From positions 1-36,769 of the forward strand of contig CAMLMI010000008.1 in NCBI GenBank assembly GCA_946480965.1: a stretch of 36,769 nt of DNA, in the 5' to 3' direction. Source of the DNA: an uncultured Verrucomicrobiales bacterium. GTDB lineage: Bacteria; Verrucomicrobiota; Verrucomicrobiae; Limisphaerales; CANJSG01. The notes below the pieces were generated by a model. It made no database searches. It was not told the origin of the DNA and saw only the letters and a program-made list of their open reading frames with translations. This document shows positions 1 to 8,219 of this stretch, piece after piece (the first letter of the stretch is position 1; each line of letters starts with the position of its first letter). A program made the translations under genes and the position numbers.

Positions 1-42
1 GGAGAACCGCCTTTTGCGACCGATGTAGCCGACCCACCCCCG

Positions 43-60
43 TCCCCTCCGAGGAGGGGA
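43..60. repeat. short perfect hairpin left of the first gene
   Basis: Positions 43-50 (TCCCCTCC) and 53-60 (GGAGGGGA) are perfect inverted repeats around a 2-nt centre. No strong T-run follows, so a terminator role for a gene left of the window is only possible. Nothing else recognisable lies in positions 1-133. Confidence 0.35.
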
Positions 61-133
61 ATCGATTTAGCCCATCCAGCTATCTGTCAAATTTCCGAGC
101 GCCGACGGCGCTGCTTCTGCCTAGCTTTTCCGG

Positions 134-535
134 ATGATTCTTCCAAGGAACGCAATAGAAGCGTTGCTTTCGATCGTGCGGTTCGTGCATCGAAAAACTA
201 CACAGGCCACCAACACAACAGATGTCATGCACCCGGGTCGAAAAGAGGCGATTCTACTGTTTGGGGTGAGTTGTTTCATCACCGGGGTGCTGGCTTTTGG
301 GACTATCAGGATGCCAATATGGCCTTTTGGTCTGTTGCTCGTGTTCAGCTTGGCCGCTGCTCTGGCGTTCGGCTATCGGGCGGTAGCTTGCTCGGACGAT
401 TGGTTTAGAGTTCGGGCTGAAAAAGAACGGCAATGGATGGAGCGGCATCCCCGTTTGGTGTTTGCTGCGATCATCGTGGGTGCGCTTGGGGTGCTCTGGC
501 GGATCATCGACCAATTTTTCATTTCACGCCCGTGA
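134..535 (+). CDS. hypothetical small membrane protein
   Basis: A 133-residue protein of unknown family. Hydrophobic stretches at about residues 38-58, 60-80 and 108-127 look like three membrane helices, and a charged segment containing RVRAEKERQWMERHP lies between the second and third. The start is uncertain: ATG at 134 gives the longest product, and ATG at 227 would begin just before the first helix. Its stop codon overlaps a GTG start of the next gene (GTGA at 532-535), which suggests translational coupling. Base composition is less GC-rich than the phosphate operon on its right, a possible sign of separate origin. No function can be assigned. Confidence 0.55.
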   Translation: MILPRNAIEALLSIVRFVHRKTTQATNTTDVMHPGRKEAILLFGVSCFITGVLAFGTIRMPIWPFGLLLVFSLAAALAFGYRAVACSDDWFRVRAEKERQWMERHPRLVFAAIIVGALGVLWRIIDQFFISRP

Positions 536-804
536 GCAGAAGTCGTCTTGGAATGCTTTCGTGGTCTCTCTGGCTGCCGGGGCTTGCTGGCCTCTACGTA
601 GTGGCCTATTTGCTGTCCACGGAAGTCTGGCGCGGCCAGATGGGCGAAACCCGCTACTGTATTCGCCTGTTTCGATCCACGTGGCACCTGCGCATTTTTG
701 AACCGCTGGTGGCAGCCGAGCAGAGGCTCCGTCCAGCAAGCCCCGAATTCTATGGCCAAGTCCGCAACGGAGCGTCATTGCCGCCAATGGAAGAGATCGA
801 ATGA
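532..804 (+). CDS. hypothetical small membrane protein, coupled to preceding gene
   Basis: About 90 residues starting at GTG 532, whose bases overlap the stop of the upstream gene by 4 nt (GTGA). ATG at 553 is the alternative start. Residues near the N-terminus (LSWSLWLPGLAGLYVVAYLL) form one probable membrane helix, followed by a basic and polar tail. No family recognised. The 4-bp overlap, same strand and similar size and composition argue that the two genes form an operon. It converges on the phoR end, with 55 bp between them and no obvious terminator. Confidence 0.5.
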   Translation: MSRSRLGMLSWSLWLPGLAGLYVVAYLLSTEVWRGQMGETRYCIRLFRSTWHLRIFEPLVAAEQRLRPASPEFYGQVRNGASLPPMEEIE

Positions 805-859
805 CCGGGGTTGTTGAAAGATCGTCAGTCTTCAGCCAGCCGTCGCTAACCACTCGAAC

Positions 860-2041
860 CTACTCGCACGGCAGCGTGAAGCGGAAGGTCGTGCCTTGGC
901 CCAGCTCGCTCTCGACGCGCACTTCGCCGCCGTGGGCCTGGATGATGTGCTTCACGATGCTGAGGCCCAAGCCGGTGCCGCCCTGGTCGCGGGAGCGGGC
1001 TTTGTCCACGCGGTAGAAGCGCTCGAAGATCCGCTCGCGGGCTTCGGGCGGGATGCCCGGGCCGTCGTCGCGCACGAAGACGGAGACGCCGCCTTCGACC
1101 GGGCCGCCGCCGACTTCCACGCGGCCGTCGGGCTTGCCGTATTTGATGGCGTTGTCCACGAGGTTGAAGAGCACCTGCTGGAGCCGGTCGCCATCGGCGC
1201 GGGCCACGGTTTCGGGCGGGAAGCTGTTCACGAGGGTCACGCGCCGGTCGTCGGCCTTGGCCCCGAGGTCTTCCATCACCTGGTCGATGATCGGACCGAT
1301 CTCCAGCCGCTGGAAGTTCATGGCCACCTGGCCGGAATCGAGCTTGGAGAGCAGCAGCAGGTCCTCGATGAGGAAGGCTAGGCGGTCGGCGTGTTTTTCG
1401 ATGATCTGGAGGAACTTGGTCTGAACCTCGGGGTTGTCCTTTGCGCCGTCGATCAAGGTCTCCACGTAGCCCTTGATGAGGGAAAGCGGGGTGCGGAGCT
1501 CGTGGCTGACGTTGGCGACGAATTCCTGGCGGTTGTTCTCCAACTGCTTGATGCGGGAGACGTCGTGGCAGACGAGGAGACAACCGTCGTATTGGCCGGC
1601 GGCGTCGGTCAGGGCCACGCCGTTGAGCTGGAGGTGGCGGGGCTCGGCGCCGTTGACGACGAGTTCGTCGCCTACGACGCGGGGTTCGACCTTCAACCGC
1701 TCGACCATCTCGGCCAGTTCGTGGCGGCGGAAGGCTTCGATGACGCTCTTGCCGGCAACCTGAGCGGGCAACCCAAAGAAACGCTCCGCCGCACGGTTCA
1801 CGGTGGCGATGCGGCCGTCGCGGCCGATGACCACGACCGCCTCGATCATGCTGTTGAAGAGCGCTTCCTGGCGGCCGGTGAGATCCTTGATCGCGCCGTC
1901 GTGGCGTTGGCGGGCCTCGGTTTCGGCGGCGGCCGTGTTGCGCCGGGTGATCTCGGCCTGGTGGGCCAAGAGCCGCGCGCTGTTCCAGAAATAGACCAGC
2001 CCGGCCACGGCGGCGGCGGCGATGAGCCAGGGGATGATCAT
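860..2041 (-). CDS. phoR: phosphate regulon sensor histidine kinase PhoR
   Basis: A 393-residue membrane-bound sensor kinase expected to autophosphorylate and pass phosphate to PhoB. Residues 3-19 form one membrane helix, followed by a short coiled linker (21-58), a PAS domain (about 59-165), HisKA with phospho-accepting His180 in VSHELRTPL, and HATPase_c with the N box around Asn297 (NLVDNAIKYG), G1 DDGPGI (325-330) and G2 GGTGLGL (354-360). Length and architecture match the PhoR/ResE group. It is the last gene of the minus-strand pst-pho operon and is separated from phoB by about 156 bp carrying a large inverted repeat. The PhoR name rests on homology plus operon context; the kinase fold itself is certain. 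Confidence 0.93.
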   Translation of the reverse strand: MIIPWLIAAAAVAGLVYFWNSARLLAHQAEITRRNTAAAETEARQRHDGAIKDLTGRQEALFNSMIEAVVVIGRDGRIATVNRAAERFFGLPAQVAGKSVIEAFRRHELAEMVERLKVEPRVVGDELVVNGAEPRHLQLNGVALTDAAGQYDGCLLVCHDVSRIKQLENNRQEFVANVSHELRTPLSLIKGYVETLIDGAKDNPEVQTKFLQIIEKHADRLAFLIEDLLLLSKLDSGQVAMNFQRLEIGPIIDQVMEDLGAKADDRRVTLVNSFPPETVARADGDRLQQVLFNLVDNAIKYGKPDGRVEVGGGPVEGGVSVFVRDDGPGIPPEARERIFERFYRVDKARSRDQGGTGLGLSIVKHIIQAHGGEVRVESELGQGTTFRFTLPCE

Positions 2042-2116
2042 GGCGGCGGAATGCTCCTTGGCCGGGGCAAGGGACGGAATCTCAATCTCCGTGCCCCAGT
2101 GCTTTCCCGGTCTTTA

Positions 2117-2190
2117 TCTTAATCTTCGTCTTGATCTTCATCTGATGGGGCGGGGAGAGATCAGGATTAAGATGAAGATTAGGATTAAGA
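2117..2190. repeat. long hexamer-based inverted repeat between phoB and phoR
   Basis: The left arm, 2117-2146, is built of 6-nt units of the form TCTTNN (tcttaa, tcttcg, tcttga, tcttca, tctgat). The right arm, 2160-2190, carries the near-complementary series (atcagg, attaag, atgaag, attagg, attaag). The arms pair imperfectly over about 30 bp around a G-rich 13-nt loop. The element is strikingly AT-rich against its surroundings. It could be an mRNA stem-loop that sets the phoB:phoR ratio, or a dispersed intergenic repeat. Confidence 0.75.
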
Positions 2191-2197
2191 GTCCGGG

Positions 2198-2884
2198 CTA
2201 CGCGGCTTCGACGAAGCGGTAGCCGACGCCCCGGACGGTATCGAGATACTTCGCGCCCCGGCCCAGCTTCTCGCGCAGGCGGCGCATGTGGGTGTCCACG
2301 GTGCGGGTGTCGATGATGTTGTCGTATTCCCACACGTCCTGGAGCAGTTGCTCGCGGGACTGCACGCGGCCCCGGCGCTTGGCGAGGGTGGTGAGGAGCT
2401 TGAATTCGGTGGCGGTGAGATCGATCCGGCGGCTCTGGAAGGTGACCAGGTGGCGGCCGATGTCGATGAACAGGTCGCCGATCTGCACCTGCTCGGCGGC
2501 TTCCTCGACGGTCTTGCCGCGCGCGAGCATCTTCTTGATGCGGAGGACGAGCTCGCGCGGGCTGAACGGCTTCGTGACGTAGTCGTCCGCGCCGAGCTCT
2601 AGGCCGAGAACGCGGTCGATCTCCGCCGCCTTGGCCGTGAGCATGATGATGGGGACATGGGAGACGGCGGGATCGCGGCGGAGGATCTTGCAGACCTCCA
2701 GGCCGTCCACCTCGGGCAGCATGAGGTCGAGGACGATGAGGTCGGGCACGTGTTCGCGGGCCTTCTTCAGGGCCTCGTTGCCGTCGGCGCCGGTGACGAC
2801 TTCGTAGCCGGCTTCGCGGAGGTTGAAAGCGACGAGATCGACGGCATCCGGCTCGTCGTCGATGACCAGGATTTTGGGCTTCAT
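2198..2884 (-). CDS. phoB: phosphate regulon response regulator PhoB (OmpR family)
   Basis: A 228-residue transcription factor. The receiver domain (residues 3-120) shows the acidic pair D9/D10, phospho-acceptor D53 (VLDLMLPEVDG), T83 and K105 (KPFSPRELVLRIKK). The C-terminal winged-helix Trans_reg_C domain (about 130-225) ends in RTVDTHMRRLREKLG and VRGVGYRF, the classic OmpR/PhoB recognition-helix and wing signatures. When phosphorylated by PhoR it should bind Pho boxes and activate the pst genes. It lies between the receiver-only gene (15-bp gap) and phoR in the same operon. Length is normal for PhoB. No Shine-Dalgarno precedes the ATG. Confidence 0.94.
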   Translation of the reverse strand: MKPKILVIDDEPDAVDLVAFNLREAGYEVVTGADGNEALKKAREHVPDLIVLDLMLPEVDGLEVCKILRRDPAVSHVPIIMLTAKAAEIDRVLGLELGADDYVTKPFSPRELVLRIKKMLARGKTVEEAAEQVQIGDLFIDIGRHLVTFQSRRIDLTATEFKLLTTLAKRRGRVQSREQLLQDVWEYDNIIDTRTVDTHMRRLREKLGRGAKYLDTVRGVGYRFVEAA

Positions 2885-2899
2885 GGGAGGGAAAAGGGT

Positions 2900-3313
2900 T
2901 CAGGCGGCGCGGGGCCGGCCCAGGATGTTTTTGACGCGGAGGACGAGTTCCTTCGGGCTGAAGGGCTTCACCACGTAGTCGTCGCCGCCGAACTGGAGGC
3001 CCAGCACGCGGGCGTCTTCGGAGCCCCAACTGGTGACGAAGATGACGGGCGTCGCGGCGGTCTCGGGCTCGCGGCGGAGAATCTCGCAGACGGCGAAGCC
3101 ATCGAGCTCCGGCAGCATGGCGTCGAGCAGGATGATGTCGGGCTCCGTGATTCGGGCCTGGCGGAGGGCCTCGGTGCCGGTGCCGGCGGTGACGACGTCG
3201 AATCCGGCGTTGTGGAGGTTGAAGCGGATCAGCTCCACGATGTCCTCCTCGTCATCGACCACGAGGACGCGGGGAGGGGCGGGTTGCGACGACGGCGACG
3301 GCGAGGGGTTCAT
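2900..3313 (-). CDS. stand-alone PhoB-like receiver domain protein
   Basis: A 137-residue protein made only of a CheY-like receiver after a Pro/Ser-rich N-terminal tail of about 14 residues. All phosphorylation residues are present: D20/D21, D64 (LLDAMLPELDG), T94 and K117 (KPFSPKELVLRVKN). It closely resembles the receiver of the adjacent PhoB, including the FNL..AG(F/Y)(D/E)VVT and GDDYV.KPFSP segments, but ends where the DNA-binding domain would begin. Its start overlaps the phoU stop by 4 nt (ATGA). It may have arisen by tandem duplication of the phoB receiver and could act as a phosphate sink or a connector for PhoR. Its receiver identity is certain; its role is inferred. Confidence 0.88.
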   Translation of the reverse strand: MNPSPSPSSQPAPPRVLVVDDEEDIVELIRFNLHNAGFDVVTAGTGTEALRQARITEPDIILLDAMLPELDGFAVCEILRREPETAATPVIFVTSWGSEDARVLGLQFGGDDYVVKPFSPKELVLRVKNILGRPRAA

Positions 3314-3966
3314 GCGGCGGGGTTCTCGTGGCGAATGTCCTTCGCCTCGAGCAGGAAGACGACCTCCTCGGCCACGTTCTTGGCGTGGTCGGCGATGCGT
3401 TCGAGGCTCTTGGAGATGGTCATGAGGTTGAGGCAGCGGCTGATCGTGGTGGGCTTCTCGATCATGAAGCTGGTCAGCTCGCGCTGGAGCTGGCGGTTCA
3501 CCTCGTCCACCTCCTTGTCGCGGGGGATGACCTTGCGGGCCTTGTCGGCGTCGCCGGAGACGAAGGCGCCGAGGGCCTCGCGGAGCATGTCGATGGCGAT
3601 GTTGGCCATGCGGGGCAGGTCCACGTAGGGCTTGAGCTGGGGCTCGGTGTTCAGCTCGATGGCGCGGCGGGCGATGGTGGTGGCCTCGTCGCCGACGCGC
3701 TCGAGGTTCTGGGAAATCTTCATCGCCACGGTGATGAGGCGGAGGTCGCGGGCGAGCGGGGCCTTGGCGAGGAGGAGCAGGGCAGCCTCGTCGATGTCGA
3801 TCTCGAACTGGTCGAGCACGGTGTCGTTGTTCTTCACCGCCCGGGCCTGTTCGTCGTCGCGGTCGATGAGCGCACGGATGGCGCTGAGGACGGAGGTCTC
3901 GGCGTGGCTGCCCATCGTCAGCAGCATGTCCTTCAGCTTCGCGAGTTCGGTTTCAAAGTGGGTCAT
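3310..3966 (-). CDS. phoU: phosphate signalling protein PhoU
   Basis: A 218-residue all-helical protein beginning MTHFETELAKLKDMLLTMG, the typical PhoU N-terminus. Two repeated PhoU bundles are visible, each with acidic metal-binding motifs (EIDIDEAALLLLA and KEVDEVNRQLQREL) and the characteristic ISQNLERVGDEATTIARR and ISKSLERIADHAKNVAEE helices. PhoU couples the Pst transporter state to PhoR and represses the regulon when phosphate is plentiful. It sits downstream of pstB (54-bp gap) and overlaps the receiver-only gene by 4 nt. Length and motifs are standard. Confidence 0.95.
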   Translation of the reverse strand: MTHFETELAKLKDMLLTMGSHAETSVLSAIRALIDRDDEQARAVKNNDTVLDQFEIDIDEAALLLLAKAPLARDLRLITVAMKISQNLERVGDEATTIARRAIELNTEPQLKPYVDLPRMANIAIDMLREALGAFVSGDADKARKVIPRDKEVDEVNRQLQRELTSFMIEKPTTISRCLNLMTISKSLERIADHAKNVAEEVVFLLEAKDIRHENPAA

Positions 3967-4020
3967 GGCGAACGGGGATTCAAAATTGTTGATCAGCCAA
4001 TTGAAAATTCAGGACGGGGC

Positions 4021-4839
4021 TCAGCCGAAGCGGCCGGTGACGTAGTCCTCGGTCTGCTTCTTGGCCGGGTTGGTGAAGATCTTCGCGGTCGAGTCGTGCT
4101 CGATCAGCTCGCCCAGGTAGAAGAAGGCGGTGAAGTCCGAGATGCGCGTGGCCTGCTGCATGTTGTGGGTCACGATCACGATGGTGAAGTCCTTCTTCAG
4201 CTCCAGGATCAGCTCCTCGACCTTGGCGGTGGCGATGGGGTCGAGCGCGCTGGCGGGCTCGTCCATGAGGATGATCTCGGGGCGGATGGCGATGGTGCGG
4301 GCGATGCAGAGGCGCTGCTGCTGGCCGCCGGAGAGGCCGAGCGCGCTGCTGTGCAGCCGGTCCTTCACTTCGTCCCACAGGGCGGCGCCGCGCAGGCTCT
4401 TCTCCACCACCTCGTCCAGCTTGGCCTTGTCCTTCAGGCCGTGCAGGCGCAGGCCGTAGGCGATGTTCTCGTAGATGGACTTCGGGAAGGGGTTGGACTT
4501 CTGGAAGACCATGCCGACGCGCTTGCGGAGCTCGATGACGTCGATGTCCGGAGCGTTGATCTCCTCGCCGCCGATGCGGCATTCGCCGGTGATGCGGACG
4601 CTGTCGATGAGGTCGTTCATCCGGTTGAAGCAGCGGAGGAACGTGGACTTGCCGCAGCCGGAGGGGCCGATGAAGGCGGTGACGAGGCGCTCGGGGATGT
4701 CGATGTCGATGCCCTTGAGCGCGCGGCTCTGGCCGTAGAACAGCTCCAGACCGCGGGTCTGGATGAGGGGCGGCCCGGCGGCGGCCGGGGTTCCGGAGGC
4801 GGTCGGAGCGGCGGTCTTGGCGAGTTGGATGGCGGCCAT
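4021..4839 (-). CDS. pstB: phosphate ABC transporter ATP-binding protein PstB
   Basis: A 272-residue ATPase that powers phosphate import through PstC/PstA at the inner membrane. Walker [10 protein letters not shown] (residues 58-66), Q-loop around Q113 ([20 protein letters not shown]), signature [13 protein letters not shown] (169-181), Walker [13 protein letters not shown] (190-201) and switch His in VTHNMQQA are all intact. The FNRMNDLI segment after Walker A is diagnostic of PstB. An Ala/Pro-rich N-terminal tail of about 25 residues is longer than in E. coli PstB. It follows pstA by 11 bp. Confidence 0.96.
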   Translation of the reverse strand: MAAIQLAKTAAPTASGTPAAAGPPLIQTRGLELFYGQSRALKGIDIDIPERLVTAFIGPSGCGKSTFLRCFNRMNDLIDSVRITGECRIGGEEINAPDIDVIELRKRVGMVFQKSNPFPKSIYENIAYGLRLHGLKDKAKLDEVVEKSLRGAALWDEVKDRLHSSALGLSGGQQQRLCIARTIAIRPEIILMDEPASALDPIATAKVEELILELKKDFTIVIVTHNMQQATRISDFTAFFYLGELIEHDSTAKIFTNPAKKQTEDYVTGRFG

Positions 4840-4850
4840 GGCGAAGGTTC

Positions 4851-5807
4851 TCAGTGTCCCGCCCGCATGGCGCGGCGCATCCGGGCGCGCGCCACGATGG
4901 CGAAGGCGTTCAGCGAAAAGGTCAGCAGCAGCAGCACGAGGACGGTGGCGTAGAGGATCGGGCGCGTCTTCTCGATGTCGGGCGACTGGGTGGAGAGCAC
5001 GAAGGTGTGGTAGCCGAGGTCCATGAACTGGTCCGTCAGCTTCGACGGCAGGTCGGCCATGTAGTAGGCCGCGCCGGTGAAGAGGATCGGGGCCACCTCG
5101 CCCGCCGCGCGGCTGATGGCGAGGATCGCGCCGGTCATGATGCCGGGCAGGGCGTTGGGCAGGACGATGCGGACGATGGTCTGGAGCTTGGTCGCGCCGA
5201 GGGCGAGGCTGGCCTCGCGCAGGCCGGGCGTGATGGCCTTCAGCGATTCCTCCGTGGCCACGATCATCACCGGCAGCGTCATCACCGCCAGGGTGAGCGA
5301 GGCCCAGATGACGGCCGGCTGGCCGAACTCGGGCGACGTCGCGCCCGTCATCTGGTCGATGCCCTTCCCGAGAAAGTTGATGAAGAACCCGAGGCCGAAG
5401 AGGCCGAAGACGATGCTCGGGACGCCCGCGAGGTTGGCGATGGCCGAGCGGATGATGCGCGTATAGACGGAGGTGGTGTGGGCGTATTCCGTGAGATACA
5501 CGGCCGTGACCACGCCGATGGGCAGGACGAACAGCGTCATCACCAGCACGCGGATGGTGGTGCCGACGACCATCGGCAGGACGGCGGCAGAACCGGGCTC
5601 GAAGAAGTCCTTCTCCGGCGTGGTGAAGACGAAGCGCCAGGAGAGCCCGGGCAGGCCGTGGATGACGATGTCGCCGACGATCCAGATCAGGATGACGAGG
5701 ATCAGCGACGTGGCGAGCAGCGTGGTCGCCGTCCAGAAGGACGAGGCGAAGTCGCGCTTGCCCTGCGTGAGGCTGCGGGCGGGACCGTTGACGGGGCTCG
5801 TGCTCAT
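4851..5807 (-). CDS. pstA: phosphate ABC transporter permease PstA
   Basis: A 318-residue inner-membrane permease. I chose ATG at 5807 because it overlaps the pstC stop by 4 nt (ATGA 5804-5807). The open frame continues far upstream, but that part overlaps pstC in another frame. The protein shows a first helix near residues 25-50, a periplasmic segment with [14 protein letters not shown], and the BPD_transp_1 fold with the EAA-loop motif [20 protein letters not shown]. The sequence [16 protein letters not shown] is typical of PstA. It pairs with PstC to form the channel. Confidence 0.95.
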   Translation of the reverse strand: MSTSPVNGPARSLTQGKRDFASSFWTATTLLATSLILVILIWIVGDIVIHGLPGLSWRFVFTTPEKDFFEPGSAAVLPMVVGTTIRVLVMTLFVLPIGVVTAVYLTEYAHTTSVYTRIIRSAIANLAGVPSIVFGLFGLGFFINFLGKGIDQMTGATSPEFGQPAVIWASLTLAVMTLPVMIVATEESLKAITPGLREASLALGATKLQTIVRIVLPNALPGIMTGAILAISRAAGEVAPILFTGAAYYMADLPSKLTDQFMDLGYHTFVLSTQSPDIEKTRPILYATVLVLLLLTFSLNAFAIVARARMRRAMRAGH

Positions 5808-7252
5808 TTGCGGCCTTCGAGGCGTCCTTTCAGGCGGTGGATGACCATGTCTCCGATGAAGTTGGTCACGAACGTCACGGCGAACAGCAGCGCGCCGAGG
5901 GTGAAGAGGATCCGGTAGTGGTGGCCACCGGCGACGGCTTCGGCCATCTCCGCCGCGATGGTGGTCGTGATGCTGCGGGCGGAGTCGAAGATGTTCCACG
6001 ACATGACCGACGCGGAGCAGACCATCAGCACGATCATGGTCTCGCCGATGGCGCGGCCGAAGCCGAGGACCACGGAGGCGAAGACGCCGGGCAGCGCGGC
6101 CGGAAGCACGATGTCCCAGGCGGTCCGCCACTTCGACGCGCCGATGGCCAGCGCCGCCTGCGAGTAGCTGCGCGGCACGCTGGTCAGCGCGTCCTCGGCG
6201 ATGGAGAAGACGATGGGGATGACGGCGAACCCGAGCGCGATGCCGGCCACGAAGGCGTTCAGGCGCGTGGTGTAGCCGAAGACGTTCTGGAGCACCGTGG
6301 CCAGCACCAGCAGGGCGAAGGAGCCGACGACCACGGAGGGAATGCCGGAGAGCAGCTCGATGGCGGGCTTGACCCATTCCTTCACCCTGGGCGGGGCGAG
6401 CTGGGACACGTAGATGGCGGCGGCGAGCGCGAGAGGCACGGCGAAGAGCAGGCCGACGAGCGTCGTCTTCAGGCTGCCGACGAGGAGAGGGACGATGTTG
6501 TATTTGTGGATGTCGCCGACGGGCTGCCAGATGTATTCCGGCTTGTCGTAGCCCTTCCACTGGTAGGGGAGGATCAGGTAGCGCCACGCGGCGGTGTTGA
6601 TGCGGGCGTCGGGATTGTCGGCGAGCTTCTTAGACTTCTCGGCGAAGTCCTCCTCGCGCACCTCCAGCAGGAGCTGGATCACGTCCTGCACCTGCACGAT
6701 GAGCCAGCTCCGGGCGGCGGCTTCCTGCCCGGCGAGGGCGGGCGTGGCGCGGACCATCTCCTTCACCCCGGCGTCGAGCGGACGTTGGAAACTTACGAGC
6801 AACCGGCCAGTCAGGGCGTTGGTCTCGACCTCCAGGGAAGCGGCCAGCTCACCGGCGGGCACTTCGGCGAACTGCTCCTTGGAACCGCGGGCCGCGCGAA
6901 CGATGCGCTCGCGCACGTCGCCCGGGGAAAGGTGCAGGTAGTCGAGGATCTCGGAGACGGGCTTGTCCACCATCTCGGCGGCGGGCAGGGCGTCCTCCAG
7001 CGACACGCTCTTCGTCTGGCCGGTGAAGATGGGCCAAGCCTCGCGGCCGATGAAGACGAAGATCAGGAAGACCACCAGGATCGTGGAGAAGCTGACGAGG
7101 AAGATGGCCTTCTCGGCGAGCCATTCGAGCGGACGCGCCTTGTGGCCCCGGTGGATGCCCATCCAGCCCTGGCTCCGCTTCGCGGTCGGTGGTTGGTTCA
7201 ATGACACAGTTTTGGAGACTAGAGAGGGCGGACACCGGCTGCCAAACGACAT
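5804..7252 (-). CDS. pstC: phosphate ABC transporter permease PstC with enlarged periplasmic domain
   Basis: Up to 482 residues. Residues 48-70 form the first membrane helix, then a long hydrophilic insert of about 175 residues (73-250) precedes the BPD_transp_1 permease core (about 255-480). The core has [16 protein letters not shown] and EAA-loop [21 protein letters not shown]. The insert is much longer than in E. coli PstC (about 320 residues in total) and is presumably periplasmic. The start is uncertain: ATG 7252, GTG 7207 (product beginning [15 protein letters not shown]) and ATG 7162 are all possible, none with a Shine-Dalgarno. It follows pstS by 65 bp and overlaps pstA by 4 nt. Confidence 0.92.
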   Translation of the reverse strand: MSFGSRCPPSLVSKTVSLNQPPTAKRSQGWMGIHRGHKARPLEWLAEKAIFLVSFSTILVVFLIFVFIGREAWPIFTGQTKSVSLEDALPAAEMVDKPVSEILDYLHLSPGDVRERIVRAARGSKEQFAEVPAGELAASLEVETNALTGRLLVSFQRPLDAGVKEMVRATPALAGQEAAARSWLIVQVQDVIQLLLEVREEDFAEKSKKLADNPDARINTAAWRYLILPYQWKGYDKPEYIWQPVGDIHKYNIVPLLVGSLKTTLVGLLFAVPLALAAAIYVSQLAPPRVKEWVKPAIELLSGIPSVVVGSFALLVLATVLQNVFGYTTRLNAFVAGIALGFAVIPIVFSIAEDALTSVPRSYSQAALAIGASKWRTAWDIVLPAALPGVFASVVLGFGRAIGETMIVLMVCSASVMSWNIFDSARSITTTIAAEMAEAVAGGHHYRILFTLGALLFAVTFVTNFIGDMVIHRLKGRLEGRK

Positions 7253-7317
7253 TTATGCAACGCCGACATCCGCCCTCCGTGAATCGGTCGCAGGAGGAAC
7301 CGTGACCGAGCAATCGG

Positions 7318-8166
7318 TTACTTGGAGCGCAGATTGGCGGGCAACGGATAGTAGCCGACGTCCTTCACCAGCTTCTGGCCCTCGTCGCCGCGGATCCACT
7401 TGAGGTAGGCCGCGACCTCGCCCTTGTCGAGCGCGGGGTTCACGTAGATGAAAAGATGGCGCCAGATGGGGTAGGTGCCCTTGACGACGTTCTCCTCGGT
7501 GGGCTCGACAGCCTCGCCGCCCTTGGTGGCGGAGACCTTGATGTGCCGGGCGCCCGCGCCGTAGGCCGCGCCGCCGTAGCCGATGGCGTTCTTGTCCTTG
7601 GCGATGCCCTGGAGCACGGCGGCGGTGCCGGGCATGGTCTGGGCGCTGGCGGCGAAGTCCTTGCCCTTCAAAACATGCTCCTTGAAGAACTCGTAGGTGC
7701 CGGAGCTGTTCTCGCGGCTATAGACGACGATGGGGGCGTCCTCGCCGCCGACTTCCTTCCAGTTCTTGATCTGGCCGGTGAAGATCCCTTCCAGCTCCTC
7801 CAGGCTCAGGGACGGGATCTTGTTCGACTCGTGCACGTAGATCGACAGGCCGTCGAGGGCGACCTTGTATTCCGTGGGGCGCCTGTTGAAGGCCTCCACG
7901 CAGGCGGTGATCTCCTTGGCCTTGATCTTGCGCGAGGCGTTGCAGAGGTCGGTGGTCTTGTTCTGGAGCGCGGCGAAGCCGGTGCCGGTCCCGCCACCGG
8001 TGACCTGGATCTTGGTGTCGGCGTTCTTGCCCATGTAAACCTCGGCCCACTTCTGGGCGAGGATCACGAGCGTGTCGGAGCCCTTCGCGGTGATGGTTCC
8101 GGCGAAGGAGGAGGTGGCGGCGAATCCGGCCACCATGAGGGCGATGATGCGTGCGTTCAGTTTCAT
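7318..8166 (-). CDS. pstS: periplasmic phosphate-binding protein PstS
   Basis: A 282-residue secreted protein. Residues 1-22 form a signal peptide ending SSFA. The mature protein starts GTITAKGSDTL, and the phosphate-binding loops are visible as GSDT, TGGGTGTGFAALQN and YSRENSSGTYEFFKEHVL. PBP_like folds of this PstS class bind inorganic phosphate and hand it to PstCA. Length is typical of the shorter PstS group. It is the second gene of the operon, 53 bp after the porin stop. The short gap contains CCGTAAC, a heptamer also present in the porin promoter region. Confidence 0.95.
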   Translation of the reverse strand: MKLNARIIALMVAGFAATSSFAGTITAKGSDTLVILAQKWAEVYMGKNADTKIQVTGGGTGTGFAALQNKTTDLCNASRKIKAKEITACVEAFNRRPTEYKVALDGLSIYVHESNKIPSLSLEELEGIFTGQIKNWKEVGGEDAPIVVYSRENSSGTYEFFKEHVLKGKDFAASAQTMPGTAAVLQGIAKDKNAIGYGGAAYGAGARHIKVSATKGGEAVEPTEENVVKGTYPIWRHLFIYVNPALDKGEVAAYLKWIRGDEGQKLVKDVGYYPLPANLRSK

Positions 8167-8219
8167 AGCGGTATCAATAGAACGGGAAAACGGTTGTCCG
8201 GGAAAGTTACGGTTGGGTG

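Noticed and set aside
3967..4020. AT-rich imperfect palindrome between pstB and phoU
   Set aside because: Pairing is short and interrupted (TCAAAATTG against CAATTGA), and no T-run follows.
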